From NCBI RefSeq assembly GCF_000004825.1, contig NW_008805065.1:372001-436000 (forward strand): a stretch of DNA of 64,000 nucleotides. The letters run 5' to 3'. This document shows positions 12,601-23,585 of the stretch, piece by piece; position 1 is the stretch's first letter, and each line of letters starts with the position of its first letter. The notes beneath the pieces are model-generated. The model did no database searches, was not told where the DNA came from, and worked only from the letters and a program-made list of their open reading frames with translations. This DNA comes from Heterostelium album PN500 (Eukaryota > Evosea > Eumycetozoa > Acytosteliales > Acytosteliaceae). The position numbers and the translations under genes are program-made.

Positions 12601-13139
12601 TTAGAAATTGAAAATTTTTTCAAAATTATCTGGGTTGTTGTTTCTTATTTCTTTATATTTGAAAGCTTGAGCATTCCAGTAATCAAGAGGTTCTTGAATA
12701 CTTTTTGGTTTGGTATTGGGGTCTGTCAGAGAGATTTCTTGGGGTCCTGATTTTGGGGGTGAGGCAGATACCACATTTATTGGAATTGGAACAGTTCTTG
12801 TTGGATCTATTGGAGTTGGTCCACCAGATGGATATGTCAAATCACCAAGATCTTGAATCATCTTATTATAAATATAGTATTGAATGATGTCTGCAAGGTT
12901 CTTTTCTTCAATAATCAATTCTTGTTCCCTTCTGCCTAATCTATCTAAATTGGTAAGGGCTTTAAACAATTGGAAATCATCATCAAATTCCTTTGTCACA
13001 TATAAGAAAAAATAAAATAAATAAACTATATTAAAAACTAGATTTCAATAATACAAACTTTTGTTATAACTACTGGAGTGGTTCCATATACTAGTACAAG
13101 AAAAATTCCCAATAATAAAAGGGAGATCAAAGCTTTCAT
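12601..13139 (-). CDS. small secreted protein A, paralogue-like to the neighbour at 13649-14214
   Basis: Exon 1 (13139-13059, 27 codons) encodes a signal peptide, MKALISLLLLGIFLVLVYG. A 68-bp intron (GTTTGT...CAAAG) joins in phase 0 to exon 2 (12990-12601), for 156 residues. The mature protein has a charged helical stretch (about 32-75), then a Pro-rich stretch with YPSGGPTPIDP, then DYWNAQAFKYKEI near the C terminus. No Cys in the mature region. The helix, Pro-rich, then YW...F.YK order and the length match the next gene upstream, so the two look like old tandem duplicates. I do not recognise the family and give no function. Confidence 0.65.
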
Positions 13140-13648
13140 ATTCTTAGATACTATTTATTTGAATTAAAAAATATTAATAAAAAAAACAAAAATACTAAAA
13201 GATTAATGAGAAATTTTCTTCAAAAATGAAAAATAATTGCTGTAGAACTTACTGTTAACAAAATAAAATAAATTTTATTTCATATATTATATTATCAATA
13301 GATATGGTGTAATTCTATTCATAAATTGTAACTTTTGTTCCTATTCAAAATTGATACAATGATTTATAAAAAGGGTTAAAAAAAAAATCATCATCATTGT
13401 AAAATTGAGTGATCAAAATGAGGGGTTCATACAAAAAAAACAAAAGAATAGGATAGTGTAATACCCCATATATATAGTAATTGTACAATTAACTATAGTT
13501 AAATCAAAAAATGAACTTGATAATTAAAAAAATCATATTATTAATAAACTTTGTTCAATAAATAAATAATAAATAATAATATTTTTTATTAATAATATGA
13601 TTTTTTATTTATTTATTGAACAAAAAAATAATGAAAAGATTGATAGAT
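13140..13648. other. intergenic region between secreted proteins A and B
   Basis: Holds the A gene promoter (minus strand, from 13140 upward) and the 3' flank of B, including the interleaved inverted repeats at 13526-13624. Otherwise AT-rich with no frame worth reporting. Confidence 0.5.
13526..13624. repeat. two interleaved perfect inverted repeats (order a b a' b')
   Basis: Arm a (13527-13547) is the exact reverse complement of a' (13586-13606) over 21 bases. Arm b (13550-13569) is the exact reverse complement of b' (13605-13624) over 20 bases. Because a' falls between b and b', the arms cross, so both stems cannot form as one nested hairpin; as RNA they would be exclusive or pseudoknotted. 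The element begins 24 bp beyond the stop of secreted protein B and may end its transcript. Confidence 0.7.
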
Positions 13649-14214
13649 TTATTGTCTATCTGGGTTCCATTGATTTAATAAGTTTGAAAGTCCATTCTCC
13701 AAAAATGCTGGTGAAGTTTGGAAATTTGGGGCTTGCGATTGAATCTTTGATAGGAAAGGCAAAAGTTGTTTATAAACAAAAATATGTGTACCCCAATATT
13801 TATATGGGTCAGATGGATAAGGAGGATAGGTTGGAGCGCGTAAAGAAAGGCCACCATTCTGGATTAATGTCATAATAAGATATTGCTGATATTTTCTCTT
13901 TTCAAACTCTATACTTTGAATTTCTGCTTGGATCTCCATCCATCTATTAAAAACTGCTAAAAGCACTTGAATACGATATTGATCTAAATATTTTGAATAG
14001 TTATTATTTGCATCAATACCCTAAAATAGATTTTAATTTAAAAAAAAGTTAAGTTTGAAAAAATAATTAATATGGTTGTTTCATATTTATTAGATGATAT
14101 TTTTATAATTACCTGGAAATCACGAGTAATATCATATATACCCTGGTATGGGTATTGAGCTCTACATACTGAGACACCTAATATGAATAACAAAGTAATC
14201 AGTAGTATTCTCAT
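13649..14214 (-). CDS. small secreted protein B, paralogue-like to the neighbour at 12601-13139
   Basis: Exon 1 (14214-14113, 34 codons) begins with signal peptide MRILLITLLFILGVSVCRAQ. A 92-bp intron (GTAATT...TTTTAG) joins in phase 0 to exon 2 (14020-13649), for 157 residues. The mature protein has an amphipathic helical region (about 45-85), a Pro/Tyr-rich stretch with YPPYPSDP, then KYWGTHIFVYKQL. Length, exon layout, intron phase and the final YW...F.YK motif agree with protein A although overall identity is low. Family and function not recognised. An upstream in-frame codon inside exon 2 could be mistaken for the start; the signal-peptide exon makes the longer model preferable. Confidence 0.65.
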
Positions 14215-15429
14215 TTTTGAAACTCTATTATTATTGAATTCTAAAATCCAACTTTAATAAATAAAATAAAGAATAAGAATAATATGAAACAACAATAAAA
14301 AATAAGAAATAATCTTTGGTATGATTTATTTTTTTTGATTCATATCAAAAACAAGTAATATTACAATACTTTGCTATTGAATTTGTGTTGTTTGATTATT
14401 TATCATGTTTACAATGCTCTCCAAAACAAAATATCAATCATATCCAAAAGGGTACAAGAAAAGAAAAATCATACATAATGAAAATTCATCTTAACTTTTA
14501 TAATATCGCATCTTCATAAAAATGATCATCAGTAACCTCATCTCTACTACAAAATGTGAACAGTTTGTATCATGAAAAAACAAAAAAAAATGGAAGATAC
14601 ACATACACAACACATATGAATATACAGTAATAAGAATTGATTTCATTGTTTGTATACATAGGTGTGAGAGTGAGTGATAGAGAATGTGTGAGTTTATGAA
14701 ATCATACTATCATATACAAACGTGTTAAACTTTGTTATAATTCATTCTACAGTATAAATATTTATTTTTATTTTATTTTATTTTTTGTTTTGTTGTTATT
14801 CTTTTTCAATTTGAAGTTCAAGTTTCAACTGTCAATGAAAATAAAAATTCAAATTTAATGTTTTCAATAATTCTTTTAAATTTATTTTTTTCAATTTTTT
14901 TTCAATTTTTTTTTATTTTTGTTCATAATATTTTGAAGAAAACCGGTTGAAATTGACAAGTCGATATTTTTGAAGTCTTGTTGAAGTAGTTTGTTGTAGA
15001 AGTCGAGTTAGAGGCAGTAGCAGCAGGCAGAAGAGAAGTAGAAGAACTCGTTAGTTAGTTGTCGTAGAAGTAGAAGTGAAAAATAGTTTTGTTAAAAAAA
15101 ATCCAAAAGTATATCTTTAGATTTTTAATTAATTAGGGTATGATGAGAGAATAATGAATTAGAGAGAGAAAGAAAGATTAAAGAAGTAGAAGAGAGAGGG
15201 ACAAGAGAGATAATACATATATAATTATGTTTTTTTTTTATTTAGTTGGGTGGTGGTGGTGTGACTGTGAGAGAAGAGGGAGAAAGTTATATATATATAT
15301 ACATATTTTTTTTTAAAACAAAAAAGAAGGAGGCAGAGTTTGAGAGTTGCGGAATAGAAATATAATTATAAATCAGTATTAACACAAACTTATCTTAGAT
15401 ATTTATTTATAAATTAAATCAAGTTAAAA
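14215..15429. other. divergent intergenic region with purine-rich leader of the CNBP-like gene
   Basis: The left part is AT-rich promoter for secreted protein B. From about 14980 to 15360 the + strand becomes rich in A and G (many AGAAG, GAGAG and AGGCAG runs), quite unlike the A/C-rich leaders elsewhere. I take this as the 5' leader of the zinc-knuckle gene (inference). No coding sequence seen. Confidence 0.45.
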
Positions 15430-16028
15430 ATGGCAGAAAGAGAACAACTTTGTTACAAGTATGTAGTCAGTTAATCAACGAATCTTTATTTACAAAAAAA
15501 AAATATGGAATAGATTGGAGAAGAAAAATAATAATAATAATTTCAAAACAAATGAATGTTGGAATTAGAATATAATGTTAAAGATTAGATAAACCAAATT
15601 CATTCCATTCCTTTTTTTTTTTTTTGTAAATAATAACAATGGATGGTGAATTAATAATTGTTTGAAAATTTGATTATTTTAGATGTCAAAAGCCAGGTCA
15701 CAAGGCTGCAGGATGCACTGAGGAAATTGTTTGCCGTGTTTGCAAGCAACCAGGTCACATGGCTCGTGATTGCTCAGAGAAGCGTAGTGCTCCAGCTCCA
15801 TCTGAAGGTGGTGCCAAGTGCTATAGCTGTCACCAAACTGGTCACATTCAAAAGAACTGTCCAACTGCCCGTCGTTGTTTCAACTGCGGTGGTGTAGGTC
15901 ACATCTCATCAGCTTGTCCATCCGAGTTTGGTGGAGGTTCCCGTGGTAGTGGTCCATCCCAAAAGAAGTGTTACAACTGTCAAAAGGTCGGACACATCTC
16001 AAAGGATTGCACAAACATGAGCAACTAA
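15430..16028 (+). CDS. CNBP/Gis2-like protein with five CCHC zinc knuckles
   Basis: Exon 1 is 15430-15458 and exon 2 is 15683-16028, joined inside a Lys codon; 124 residues. Five CX2CX4HX4C knuckles are visible: CYKCQKPGHKAAGC, CRVCKQPGHMARDC, CYSCHQTGHIQKNC, CFNCGGVGHISSAC and CYNCQKVGHISKDC. The protein is almost nothing but knuckles, as in yeast Gis2 and animal CNBP, which bind single-stranded nucleic acids and take part in translation control. The 224-bp intron splits the first knuckle. All Cys and His ligands are present. Converges with the gene at 16268. Confidence 0.88.
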
Positions 16029-16267
16029 ACCAAACCAAATCAAACCAAACCAAACTAAACTAAACTAAAATAATAACCTGAAATATATTTTGTTTTTTTT
16101 TTTAAAAGAAAGAAGATAATTATCATTTGACCATTTATTTTTTTTTTCTTTGGATATATTATTCAAAACAAGTTCAACCTTTATGTAAATAATAAATAAA
16201 GGATTTTAATTAAACCACAAGTTAATTAATATTAATTAAATAATAGTTTATTGTTTATTGTTTTTGT

Positions 16268-17590
16268 TTATTGCATAAAACTACTGACTTCTGAAAGAAA
16301 ACTACTTAAATCACCACCTTTCTTGTTACTGTTATTATTCTTTTTATCTTTACTGCTATTGTTACTTTTTTTATCTTTACTACTACTATTGTTACTTTTA
16401 TTATTCTTTTTAGATGTAATATTTTGATTATTTACAATACTTTTAATTTGTTGATCATTTGTCTGAGTTGTTTGTTTATTATTATTATTAATATTATCTT
16501 CAGAGGTTGTTAAAATGGATGATGAAGAAGCAGAGGAGGAAGATGAAGTAGAAGTTTTCTTTTTTGATTCCTCTTTAGAATTTGTTTTTACTTCATGAGA
16601 TGGTGCTATTGTTGTTGTTGTTGATAAAGATTGTAAAAGTTTCTTTGATTGTGTTGATCTCTTTAATCTTTTGTTTTGTGTTTCCGTTGTGATTGACTGT
16701 GTAGATTGACATTGATTGCAATGTATCTTTATGAAACCTACTGTCTTATTATCTTTTCTTGATTTTCTTTGTTGTTGTAATGATTGATTGCCACTACTAG
16801 ATTTATGTTTAACACGAAGTGTACAATTGACACCCGGCACCAAATGATTTGCACACTTTACACATATTCTAATACCACCGGATGATTTCCTTTCAGTTGG
16901 CACTCCACTCACGTAGTTATCGACAGCACACTCGCCAAAGTTGAACATTAGCCATCGAGCTTCATCGGTGGCACCACCGACCTGCATTAAACTCGCAGCT
17001 TTCCAAAGATGATTGAGACGTTCAACATCTCTACGCTCACTATAATCAATATAGGTCTTGATGGAATTTGAAGTATTCGCCTGATTGTTGTACATATCAC
17101 TCAGACTCTGATGATTATTTGTTACATTATCACCAGAAGCAGTAGCAGCAACATTATTAGAATCACTTGATTTCGTTGCAACCATCTGATTATTCCAATA
17201 GTTTAATCTATTTGAATTGTCATTTCTTTGTTTCTCGAATTGTTTTGACTTTTCTTTCTTTTGTGTATCATTAATCGATACTTTTGGTTGTTGTTGTTGT
17301 TGTTGATTCTTATTATTATTATTATTTTTACTATTACTATTACTATTGTTATTTATAGTTGTAGTATTTATTGAATTTATATCACCACCATTATTTATCA
17401 ACTCTATATAACTATTACTATAATTATTATTATTATTTTGATTATAATTTGAGTTATAATTTGAATTATAGTTTTTATTTGTATTTATTTTATTATTATT
17501 ATTTTGATTGTTCGCATTATTATTATTATAATTCTTATTATAATTTGAATTTGTTTTAAATTTATTATTATTATTATTGTTGTTATTCAT
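16268..17590 (-). CDS. Rpp21/Rpr2/Snm1-domain protein, RNase P/MRP subunit-like
   Basis: Single exon, 440 residues. The first ~180 residues are mainly Asn runs. The conserved core (about 180-300) begins RLNHLWKAASLM, the helix typical of RNase P Rpr2/Rpp21/Snm1 proteins, and includes two zinc-ligand pairs, CVKC followed by NHLVPGVNCTLR, and CNQC. In known members this fold binds RNase P or MRP RNA for pre-tRNA or pre-rRNA cleavage. The C terminus is Ser/Asn/Lys-rich. The core resembles Rpp21/Rpr2 more than Snm1, but I cannot separate them. Starts divergently from the BAR-SH3 gene. Confidence 0.75.
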   Translation of the reverse strand: MNNNNNNNNKFKTNSNYNKNYNNNNANNQNNNNKINTNKNYNSNYNSNYNQNNNNNYSNSYIELINNGGDINSINTTTINNNSNSNSKNNNNNKNQQQQQQPKVSINDTQKKEKSKQFEKQRNDNSNRLNYWNNQMVATKSSDSNNVAATASGDNVTNNHQSLSDMYNNQANTSNSIKTYIDYSERRDVERLNHLWKAASLMQVGGATDEARWLMFNFGECAVDNYVSGVPTERKSSGGIRICVKCANHLVPGVNCTLRVKHKSSSGNQSLQQQRKSRKDNKTVGFIKIHCNQCQSTQSITTETQNKRLKRSTQSKKLLQSLSTTTTIAPSHEVKTNSKEESKKKTSTSSSSSASSSSILTTSEDNINNNNKQTTQTNDQQIKSIVNNQNITSKKNNKSNNSSSKDKKSNNSSKDKKNNNSNKKGGDLSSFLSEVSSFMQ

Positions 17591-18211
17591 TTTCCAACAG
17601 TTCTAAGGATCGGTAGATCATAATATGAAGGTTTAAAAAAAATCTTCGAAAGACCCACCAAAAAATATGGATTGACACCAACTTTTTTTTGTTTTTTTCA
17701 GATCAATACACGATTCGTACTATCGAATTTAATAAATTAAAATTGTTTTTTCTTTGCTTCACACCATTTTGGTCATAACTGCAGTTATTAGGTAATAATT
17801 TTTATTTTTTTTGATTTATTTTTTATTTTTTAATTAAATTAAATAAAAATCATTACTTGATCTCACAAGATTTTACATTCTCTTTTTTTGTTATTGCATT
17901 TAACACACAACACATATTGCATATTCATAGCAAGAATCTATGTTGTAACTTACATTCACAAAAAACCATTTATTTTAATTTTTAATTCATTTTTTCTAAA
18001 CACTTCATAATTTTAATTTAACGTTTTTATTTTTTTATTTTTAACAATTAGTTTTCTTTTTAAATATAATAAATTTAGATCTATAGTTTATAGTTTAGTT
18101 ATAATAAAATATTAATATTTGTATCAATACACACTATTTAAATATTAGATATTTGCAATTATCAACAACAATAATAACAGTTTTTGTTTATATACATACA
18201 TTTAATAAGAG
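17591..18211. promoter_or_regulatory. divergent promoter region, RNase P subunit gene / BAR-SH3 gene
   Basis: 621 bp between two opposed start codons. Homopolymer T and A tracts on both sides and no open frame. No specific factor site is recognised. Confidence 0.45.
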
Positions 18212-19799
18212 ATGTCTGAAAAAGGAGCAGATACTTGGAAGAGTTTCAAGACTGGCTTTGCAAGAGCAAAACATAGAGTTTTAGCTAAAGTAGGTGCTGC
18301 AGAGACAACAGTCGATACAAAGATTCAAGTAGAATCTGAAAAGTTATTCACTTTATTCAAGTTGATGAAGAGATTGAATAAAAATGTTGAGAAATATCAA
18401 GAAATTATTAAAAGTATGTAAAATTATCATTATATATAAATATATAAAGATATATATTAACAATAAACATCAATAAAATATTATTATAGATATTTCAATC
18501 TTACAAAATGAAATGGCACATGATATCTTATCTTTTGATGAGAAGGATCCAAATAATTTGGCCTATCAAGAATCGATGCGTGAGTTGGAACGTCAACGTG
18601 TTGTAATGGAGGAATTTATTGAGACCTATTATCACGACCCGTTGCGTCAATATCTAGCACAGTTCAGAGAGATCAGAGAGAGACTCGAAGAGTTGGATCT
18701 CAGACGTTTGGACATGGATAGATACTTCCGTGATTACTCGATCAAAGCAAACAAGGGTAAGGATGCCACTTCGCTCGCCAAGACAGAGTCGAAACATCAA
18801 AAGACCAAAGAAGGTTATCAGACTTTGAGTGACGAGTTGATGCGTGACATGCCAATGTTGTACAACGACAGACAAACCGTGTTCGATCCGGCATTCGCTG
18901 CGCTGATCAATAGAAGTGCAGAGTTTTTCAATGGTACACACGCTGCCTACGGTCGATCGCTACACTCTGTCCAATCGATCAACGAGTACGACGTTATCAA
19001 TCATCCATGGGTGATCACTGCAACAGAGTTGTCGTCAATCTCGACCAACGTGCGTTCATCCGCTGTATTCACCACAAAGATCGATTCAAACTATTCGCCA
19101 CCAACCTCGAGAAGTCGTGCCTCTACCATCGCCACAACCACACCGACCAACAACAGCGCCAACAACAACGAGCACAATGCCTATGGTGATCACTACCACG
19201 AAGCACCACCACCTGTTACATTAAACAAATACGAACAACCATCTGCGCCATACCAACCACAACCCACATACACTACCACCACAACCACCACTTCCTACAC
19301 ACAAAGCTACTCGCCACCAGCATCTCAGCAACACCAATACCAATCGCCACCACCTCAGCAACAGATGCATAACCTCAATTTGAACGGTGCCAACAACCAC
19401 ACTGCCAATCTCTCTAAATCACCATCTCCCAAATTTTCACCACAAACCACTCAGCAACCGTCTGGTATGACCGTGATCAAACCGGCACCAGGCAGTAGCA
19501 CCTATGGAACCGTTGCCTTCTCTGGTTCAAACCCTGGCGGTGCAGGCTCCACCGGTGGAGCACCAAGAGCCAATCCAAATGCAGGTAGAGCACTTCCAAA
19601 GCCAGCCGGTATCGTACCGCCATCAAAGGCATTGCCAACTGCCGAGGCAATCTATGACTTTGCTGGACAAGACCAAACAGAACTCAGTTTTAAGAAAGGT
19701 GATATCATTTCATTACACTCAACCACCGGAGATTGGTTAGATGGTGAATTACATGGTCGTAAAGGTTTAATTCCATTCAACTATGTAAAATTTTTATAA
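18212..19799 (+). CDS. BAR domain and C-terminal SH3 protein (amphiphysin/Rvs167-like)
   Basis: Exons 18212-18413 and 18490-19799, joined inside an Asn codon; 503 residues. Residues 1 to about 235 are long charged helices (FKTGFARAKHRVLAKVGAAE near the N terminus) as in BAR domains that dimerise and bend membranes. Residues 250-440 are Pro/Gln/Ser/Thr-rich and likely disordered. The last ~52 residues are a complete SH3 fold with AIYDF, ELSFKKGD, DWLDGELHG and GLIPFNYV. In yeast and animals this architecture links endocytic membrane curvature with actin and dynamin partners. The paralogue group within dictyostelids is not assigned. Confidence 0.85.
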
Positions 19800-20111
19800 A
19801 CAAATAATCATAAATAGAGTTGTAGCCACCCCGCTGTGATAATGTATACATAAAATATCTAATATTTTAAATAAAAAAACATATTTTTTAATATAATAAA
19901 AATATCTTGCAGTTCATATATTATTTGGTTAAATGATCAATATAAAATTAACCAAATCAATCATGTAATTAGACCAAAAATTTATTGTTGAAAAGTTTTA
20001 AAATTATTTTTTTAAAAATAAATTTTTAACGACTTTATATATTGTTTGACTTTCAAAGATTATATTTTTTTTTTTTAAATCAATATATATATTACACATT
20101 CTAATAATAAA
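19800..20111. other. short intergenic region, BAR-SH3 to ERH
   Basis: AT-rich 3' flank with AATAAA-like strings followed by the ERH promoter. Nothing else seen. Confidence 0.5.
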
Positions 20112-20662
20112 ATGGTAAATTATTAACATCACATTCAACTATTACATTTTATGAATCAAACCTAATTTAATCTATGATTTTAATCTAATAATAATAATGA
20201 TCATCATCTAGGACAAACATACAATCGTTTTGATTCAACCAGAGTACAAAAAGGCATCACGTACTTTTATCGATTATGAATCTGTTGATGCTGCTTTAGA
20301 AGGTAAGATATAATATAGTAGAACGAATGATATCAAAGTAATATATATTAATTATTTAAAAAACATTACATTTATAGGTATTTGTTTCATGTTTGAGCAA
20401 AGACTTAAACAAATGCGTCCAAATCAAAAGAATATTACCTATGATGTTCAATCATTATTTAAATACTTGGACGAAATCCCAGATTTATCATGTTTAATGT
20501 AACTTATTAATAACAACTTCATTCATTTCGATTCAAACACTAACAACAACACAAAATCTATCATTATCTAGTTATACTCCATCAATTAATGCTTACACTC
20601 CATACAACAAGGAATGGATTAAGAACAAGATTGTTATCCTTCTTCAAAAGATGGCTCGTTAA
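20112..20662 (+). CDS. erh: Enhancer of rudimentary homologue (ERH)
   Basis: Four exons: 20112-20114, 20212-20302, 20378-20498 and 20572-20662; 101 residues against about 104 in animals. The protein reads MDKHTIVLIQPEYKKASRTF..., then DYESVDAALEG, MFEQRLKQ, NITYDVQSLFKYLDE, DLSCLIY and PYNKEWIKNKI, following animal ERH almost block by block. ERH is a small homodimer that acts in mRNA splicing and RNA-decay complexes. The first exon holds only the start codon, immediately followed by GTAAAT. All splice sites keep frame. Convergent with the helicase gene downstream. Confidence 0.93.
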
Positions 20663-20903
20663 ACAGCAATATGTTTAGATAGACAATCATCAAAGAAATA
20701 AAAAAAAATAACAAAACAAAAAAAAACAAAAAGATAGAATAACAAACATTGTTATATAAGAGCATCAAAATTATTATAAATTAAATAATAAACGATGAAA
20801 ATGATACATTATTGTAGAAATAGAAACTAACTAAATAATCTTATAGAGAGAATCATATCTTTTTTTTTTTACTAGAATCATTTACATAGATAATAGTTTT
20901 AAT

Positions 20904-23322
20904 TTATTTCTTTTGTTTTTTAAATGGTTGAGTTTGTTTTGATACTGTTGGTTTTGGTTGTTGTTTTTGTTTGTTATTATTATTATTATTGTTGTTATTA
21001 TTGTTATTTTCTTTCTTATCTTTCTTATTATTATTATGATTGTTATTGTTATTATTATCTTTCTTATTGTTTTTATGATTATTATTATCTTTTTTATTAT
21101 TTTGATTGTTGTTATTATTATTATTTAACTTTTCTTTCTTATCGTAATGTGATTTCTTTGATGATGATCTGTTGATTACTTTCCATCTTTCGCTCTTTGG
21201 TATGGTGGAGATTGATTCTCTTTCGACACCACGCTTCTTGTAGTTATGCTTGTCTTGTCTCTTCACCTTGATGGTATGCATCCACTCGGGTACTTCAGAG
21301 CCAGAGTTTCTAATGACGTTGGCGATCGATGGTAACATAGGTGCGTCTGCCTCAGTGTAGAGAGTGTAAGCAACACCGGTACGACCAGCTCTACCAGTAC
21401 GACCGATACGATGAACATAACTAGCAACGGTCTTTGGAAAGTCGAAATTGATAACATAGTTGACACCCTTGAAATCCATACCACGAGCCATCAGCTCAGT
21501 ACAGATCAACACCCAGATCTTACCGGTACGGAACTTCTCTACGATCTTATCACGTTGGAACTGTGTACGATCCGAGTGAATCACATCGACATTGATATTG
21601 TCAAAGATCAACTCTTGGAACAACTCTTGTGCTCTCTCTTTCGATTGTACGAAAATGAGTACTGGTGGTTCTAATCCCTTCTGGAACAACTGTCTGACTG
21701 CCAACAACTTTCCTTCTTCCTTTCCTACAAATATTAACTTTTGATCGACATTGGTTGATGCAGAGTTTCTTTAATTATATTTTAAATATTAATAAGATTC
21801 TCTATACTTTTGTTGTTCATCTACTTACTCTTGACCAATAACAATCTTAATTGGATTGTTCATGATTGAACGAGCCATATCCTCTACCAAGTTATTCATA
21901 GTTGCACTAAACAATGAGATCTTTAACTTTTTGTTCTTACAAGCATTAACAACATCATCAACTTGCTCAACGAATTGTTGATCAAACAACTTATCTGCTT
22001 CGTCAAATACTAAATGTTCAACCCTATAAACAATTAATAATTGAAATAATAATTAATATTTAATGATCATGATAATGAATAAAGTTTATACTTACTTATT
22101 TAAATTAACATTCTCTTCTTTAATTAAATGTACCAATCTTAAAGGTGTTGTAATTAAAATATCTATATTTTAAATAAATGAAATTGGTTAACATGTATAT
22201 AAATGATTGTTATTTGTTTATTTTTGTTGTTAGTAACATACCAAAAGTCTTTGAAAATGGTTCTGCTTTGTTGGATTGAGACAATCCTTTTGTGAGTACA
22301 CAAATTCTGAATGGTTTGCCTTTGGAGAACAATCTGAATTGTCTGTAGATTTGTTGTGCCAACTCACGTGTCGGTGAGATAATGACTGCTCTGAATCCTA
22401 CTTTCTGTGGTTTATTCAAAGTATGAAGTATAGGTATGGTAAATGCAGCTGTCTTACCGGAACCAGTTGGTGCACAAGCAATCACTTCACGTTCCTTCAA
22501 AATCGCTGGTATAGCTTGCATCTGAATGGGTGATGGCTGTGAATATCCCATCGATGCAATGTTTCTCGAGAGATAGTTCTTTAGACTATATGGCTCACCA
22601 TCGAGTTCCTTAAAGTATTCGATTGGTTCCGGTATGTCTGTTCCCTTCACTTTGATTCTCATTCTATTTCTCAGATTTCTTTCTTGTTGTTCTTTTGTTG
22701 ATTGTTCCTCTTCTTCTTCTTCTTCTTCCTCCTCCTCTTCTTCATCTAGATATTCTTCAGGTGGTACATATTTCTTTTTAAATAAACTAACATCTTCTTC
22801 TTCTTCTTCTTCTTCATCATCATCACTTTCCTTCTCTTTATCTTCCTCATCACTTTCCTCAACAAAATCTTCTACCTCTTCATCATCATCATTCTCGTTA
22901 TCTTCTTCCTCTGCTACTTCATCCTCTTCTTCTTCTTTCTTAACTACTATCTTTTCTTCTTCTTCCTCTTCAACTTGATTAATTGATCTCTTTTTACTAT
23001 TCTTATTCTCTTTTGGTTGTTGTTCTTCTTTTTTCTCGACTTTTACTTTTGGTTCATCTTTAACTTTCTTTTTATCATCGGTTTTGGCTGTGTTATTTTT
23101 ATTAAAGAAAGATAGTGTTGTATTTTGTTGATTTTTATCTAAATCCATCAATTTATTTCCCTATTATTATAAAATTATAATGTTACTACTTTGTTAGTCA
23201 TGTTTATGATCACAAGCAACAACTTTAATCTCTTTTACCTTAAATAAATTAACATCTTTTTGAAACTTTGTTTTATTAAACTTGGCACCTAATCCCAAGC
23301 TAAAGAATATAGTATTATCCAT
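20904..23322 (-). CDS. ddx52: DEAD-box RNA helicase, DDX52/Rok1 orthologue
   Basis: Five exons on the minus strand: 23322-23239, 23160-22242, 22162-22096, 22023-21829 and 21768-20904; 709 residues. The N-terminal exon ([15 protein letters not shown]) matches the DDX52/Rok1 start (LFRKLGAGAKFD). An acidic Glu/Asp-rich region (about 60-190) precedes the helicase core: Q motif (GYSQPSPIQ), [20 protein letters not shown] in [23 protein letters not shown] and [13 protein letters not shown]. The tail is Asn/Lys-rich. Rok1/DDX52 unwinds pre-rRNA-snoRNA duplexes during small-subunit ribosome assembly in the nucleolus, which fits the basic tail. The start at 23322 is chosen because the short first exon carries the family-specific N terminus; the ATG at 23148 would lose it. 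Confidence 0.9.
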
Positions 23323-23585
23323 TTGATACTCTCTCTATCTAAAACTATTTAATTAATATTAAAATAAATTAAATCTAATTTTATGATTTTGAGAATGAGC
23401 ATGTTTCGTTCGTTTTTTTGATTTATTTCTTTTTTTTAATTTTTTTTTCAATTTTTAATTTTCAATTTTTTAATGGTTATTATTTTGATCAGCTTTATCA
23501 TTTTATTAACTTTGAAAAATAACAAAACTTCTTTCTGGGTTTATATATAAGTACAATTTCATCGTTGTAATTGGCCAGTGTTGTA
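23323..23585. other. intergenic region upstream of the DDX52 gene
   Basis: T-rich promoter of the minus-strand helicase gene. The right end carries a frame DEQADYIKEKLSEADIFVV (minus strand, about 23635-23570) that overlaps the broken methyltransferase and is not the usual methyltransferase C terminus. Confidence 0.4.

Noticed and set aside
22634-22978. Ser-rich frame opposite the helicase gene
   Set aside because: Antisense shadow of the Glu/Asp-rich region of DDX52.
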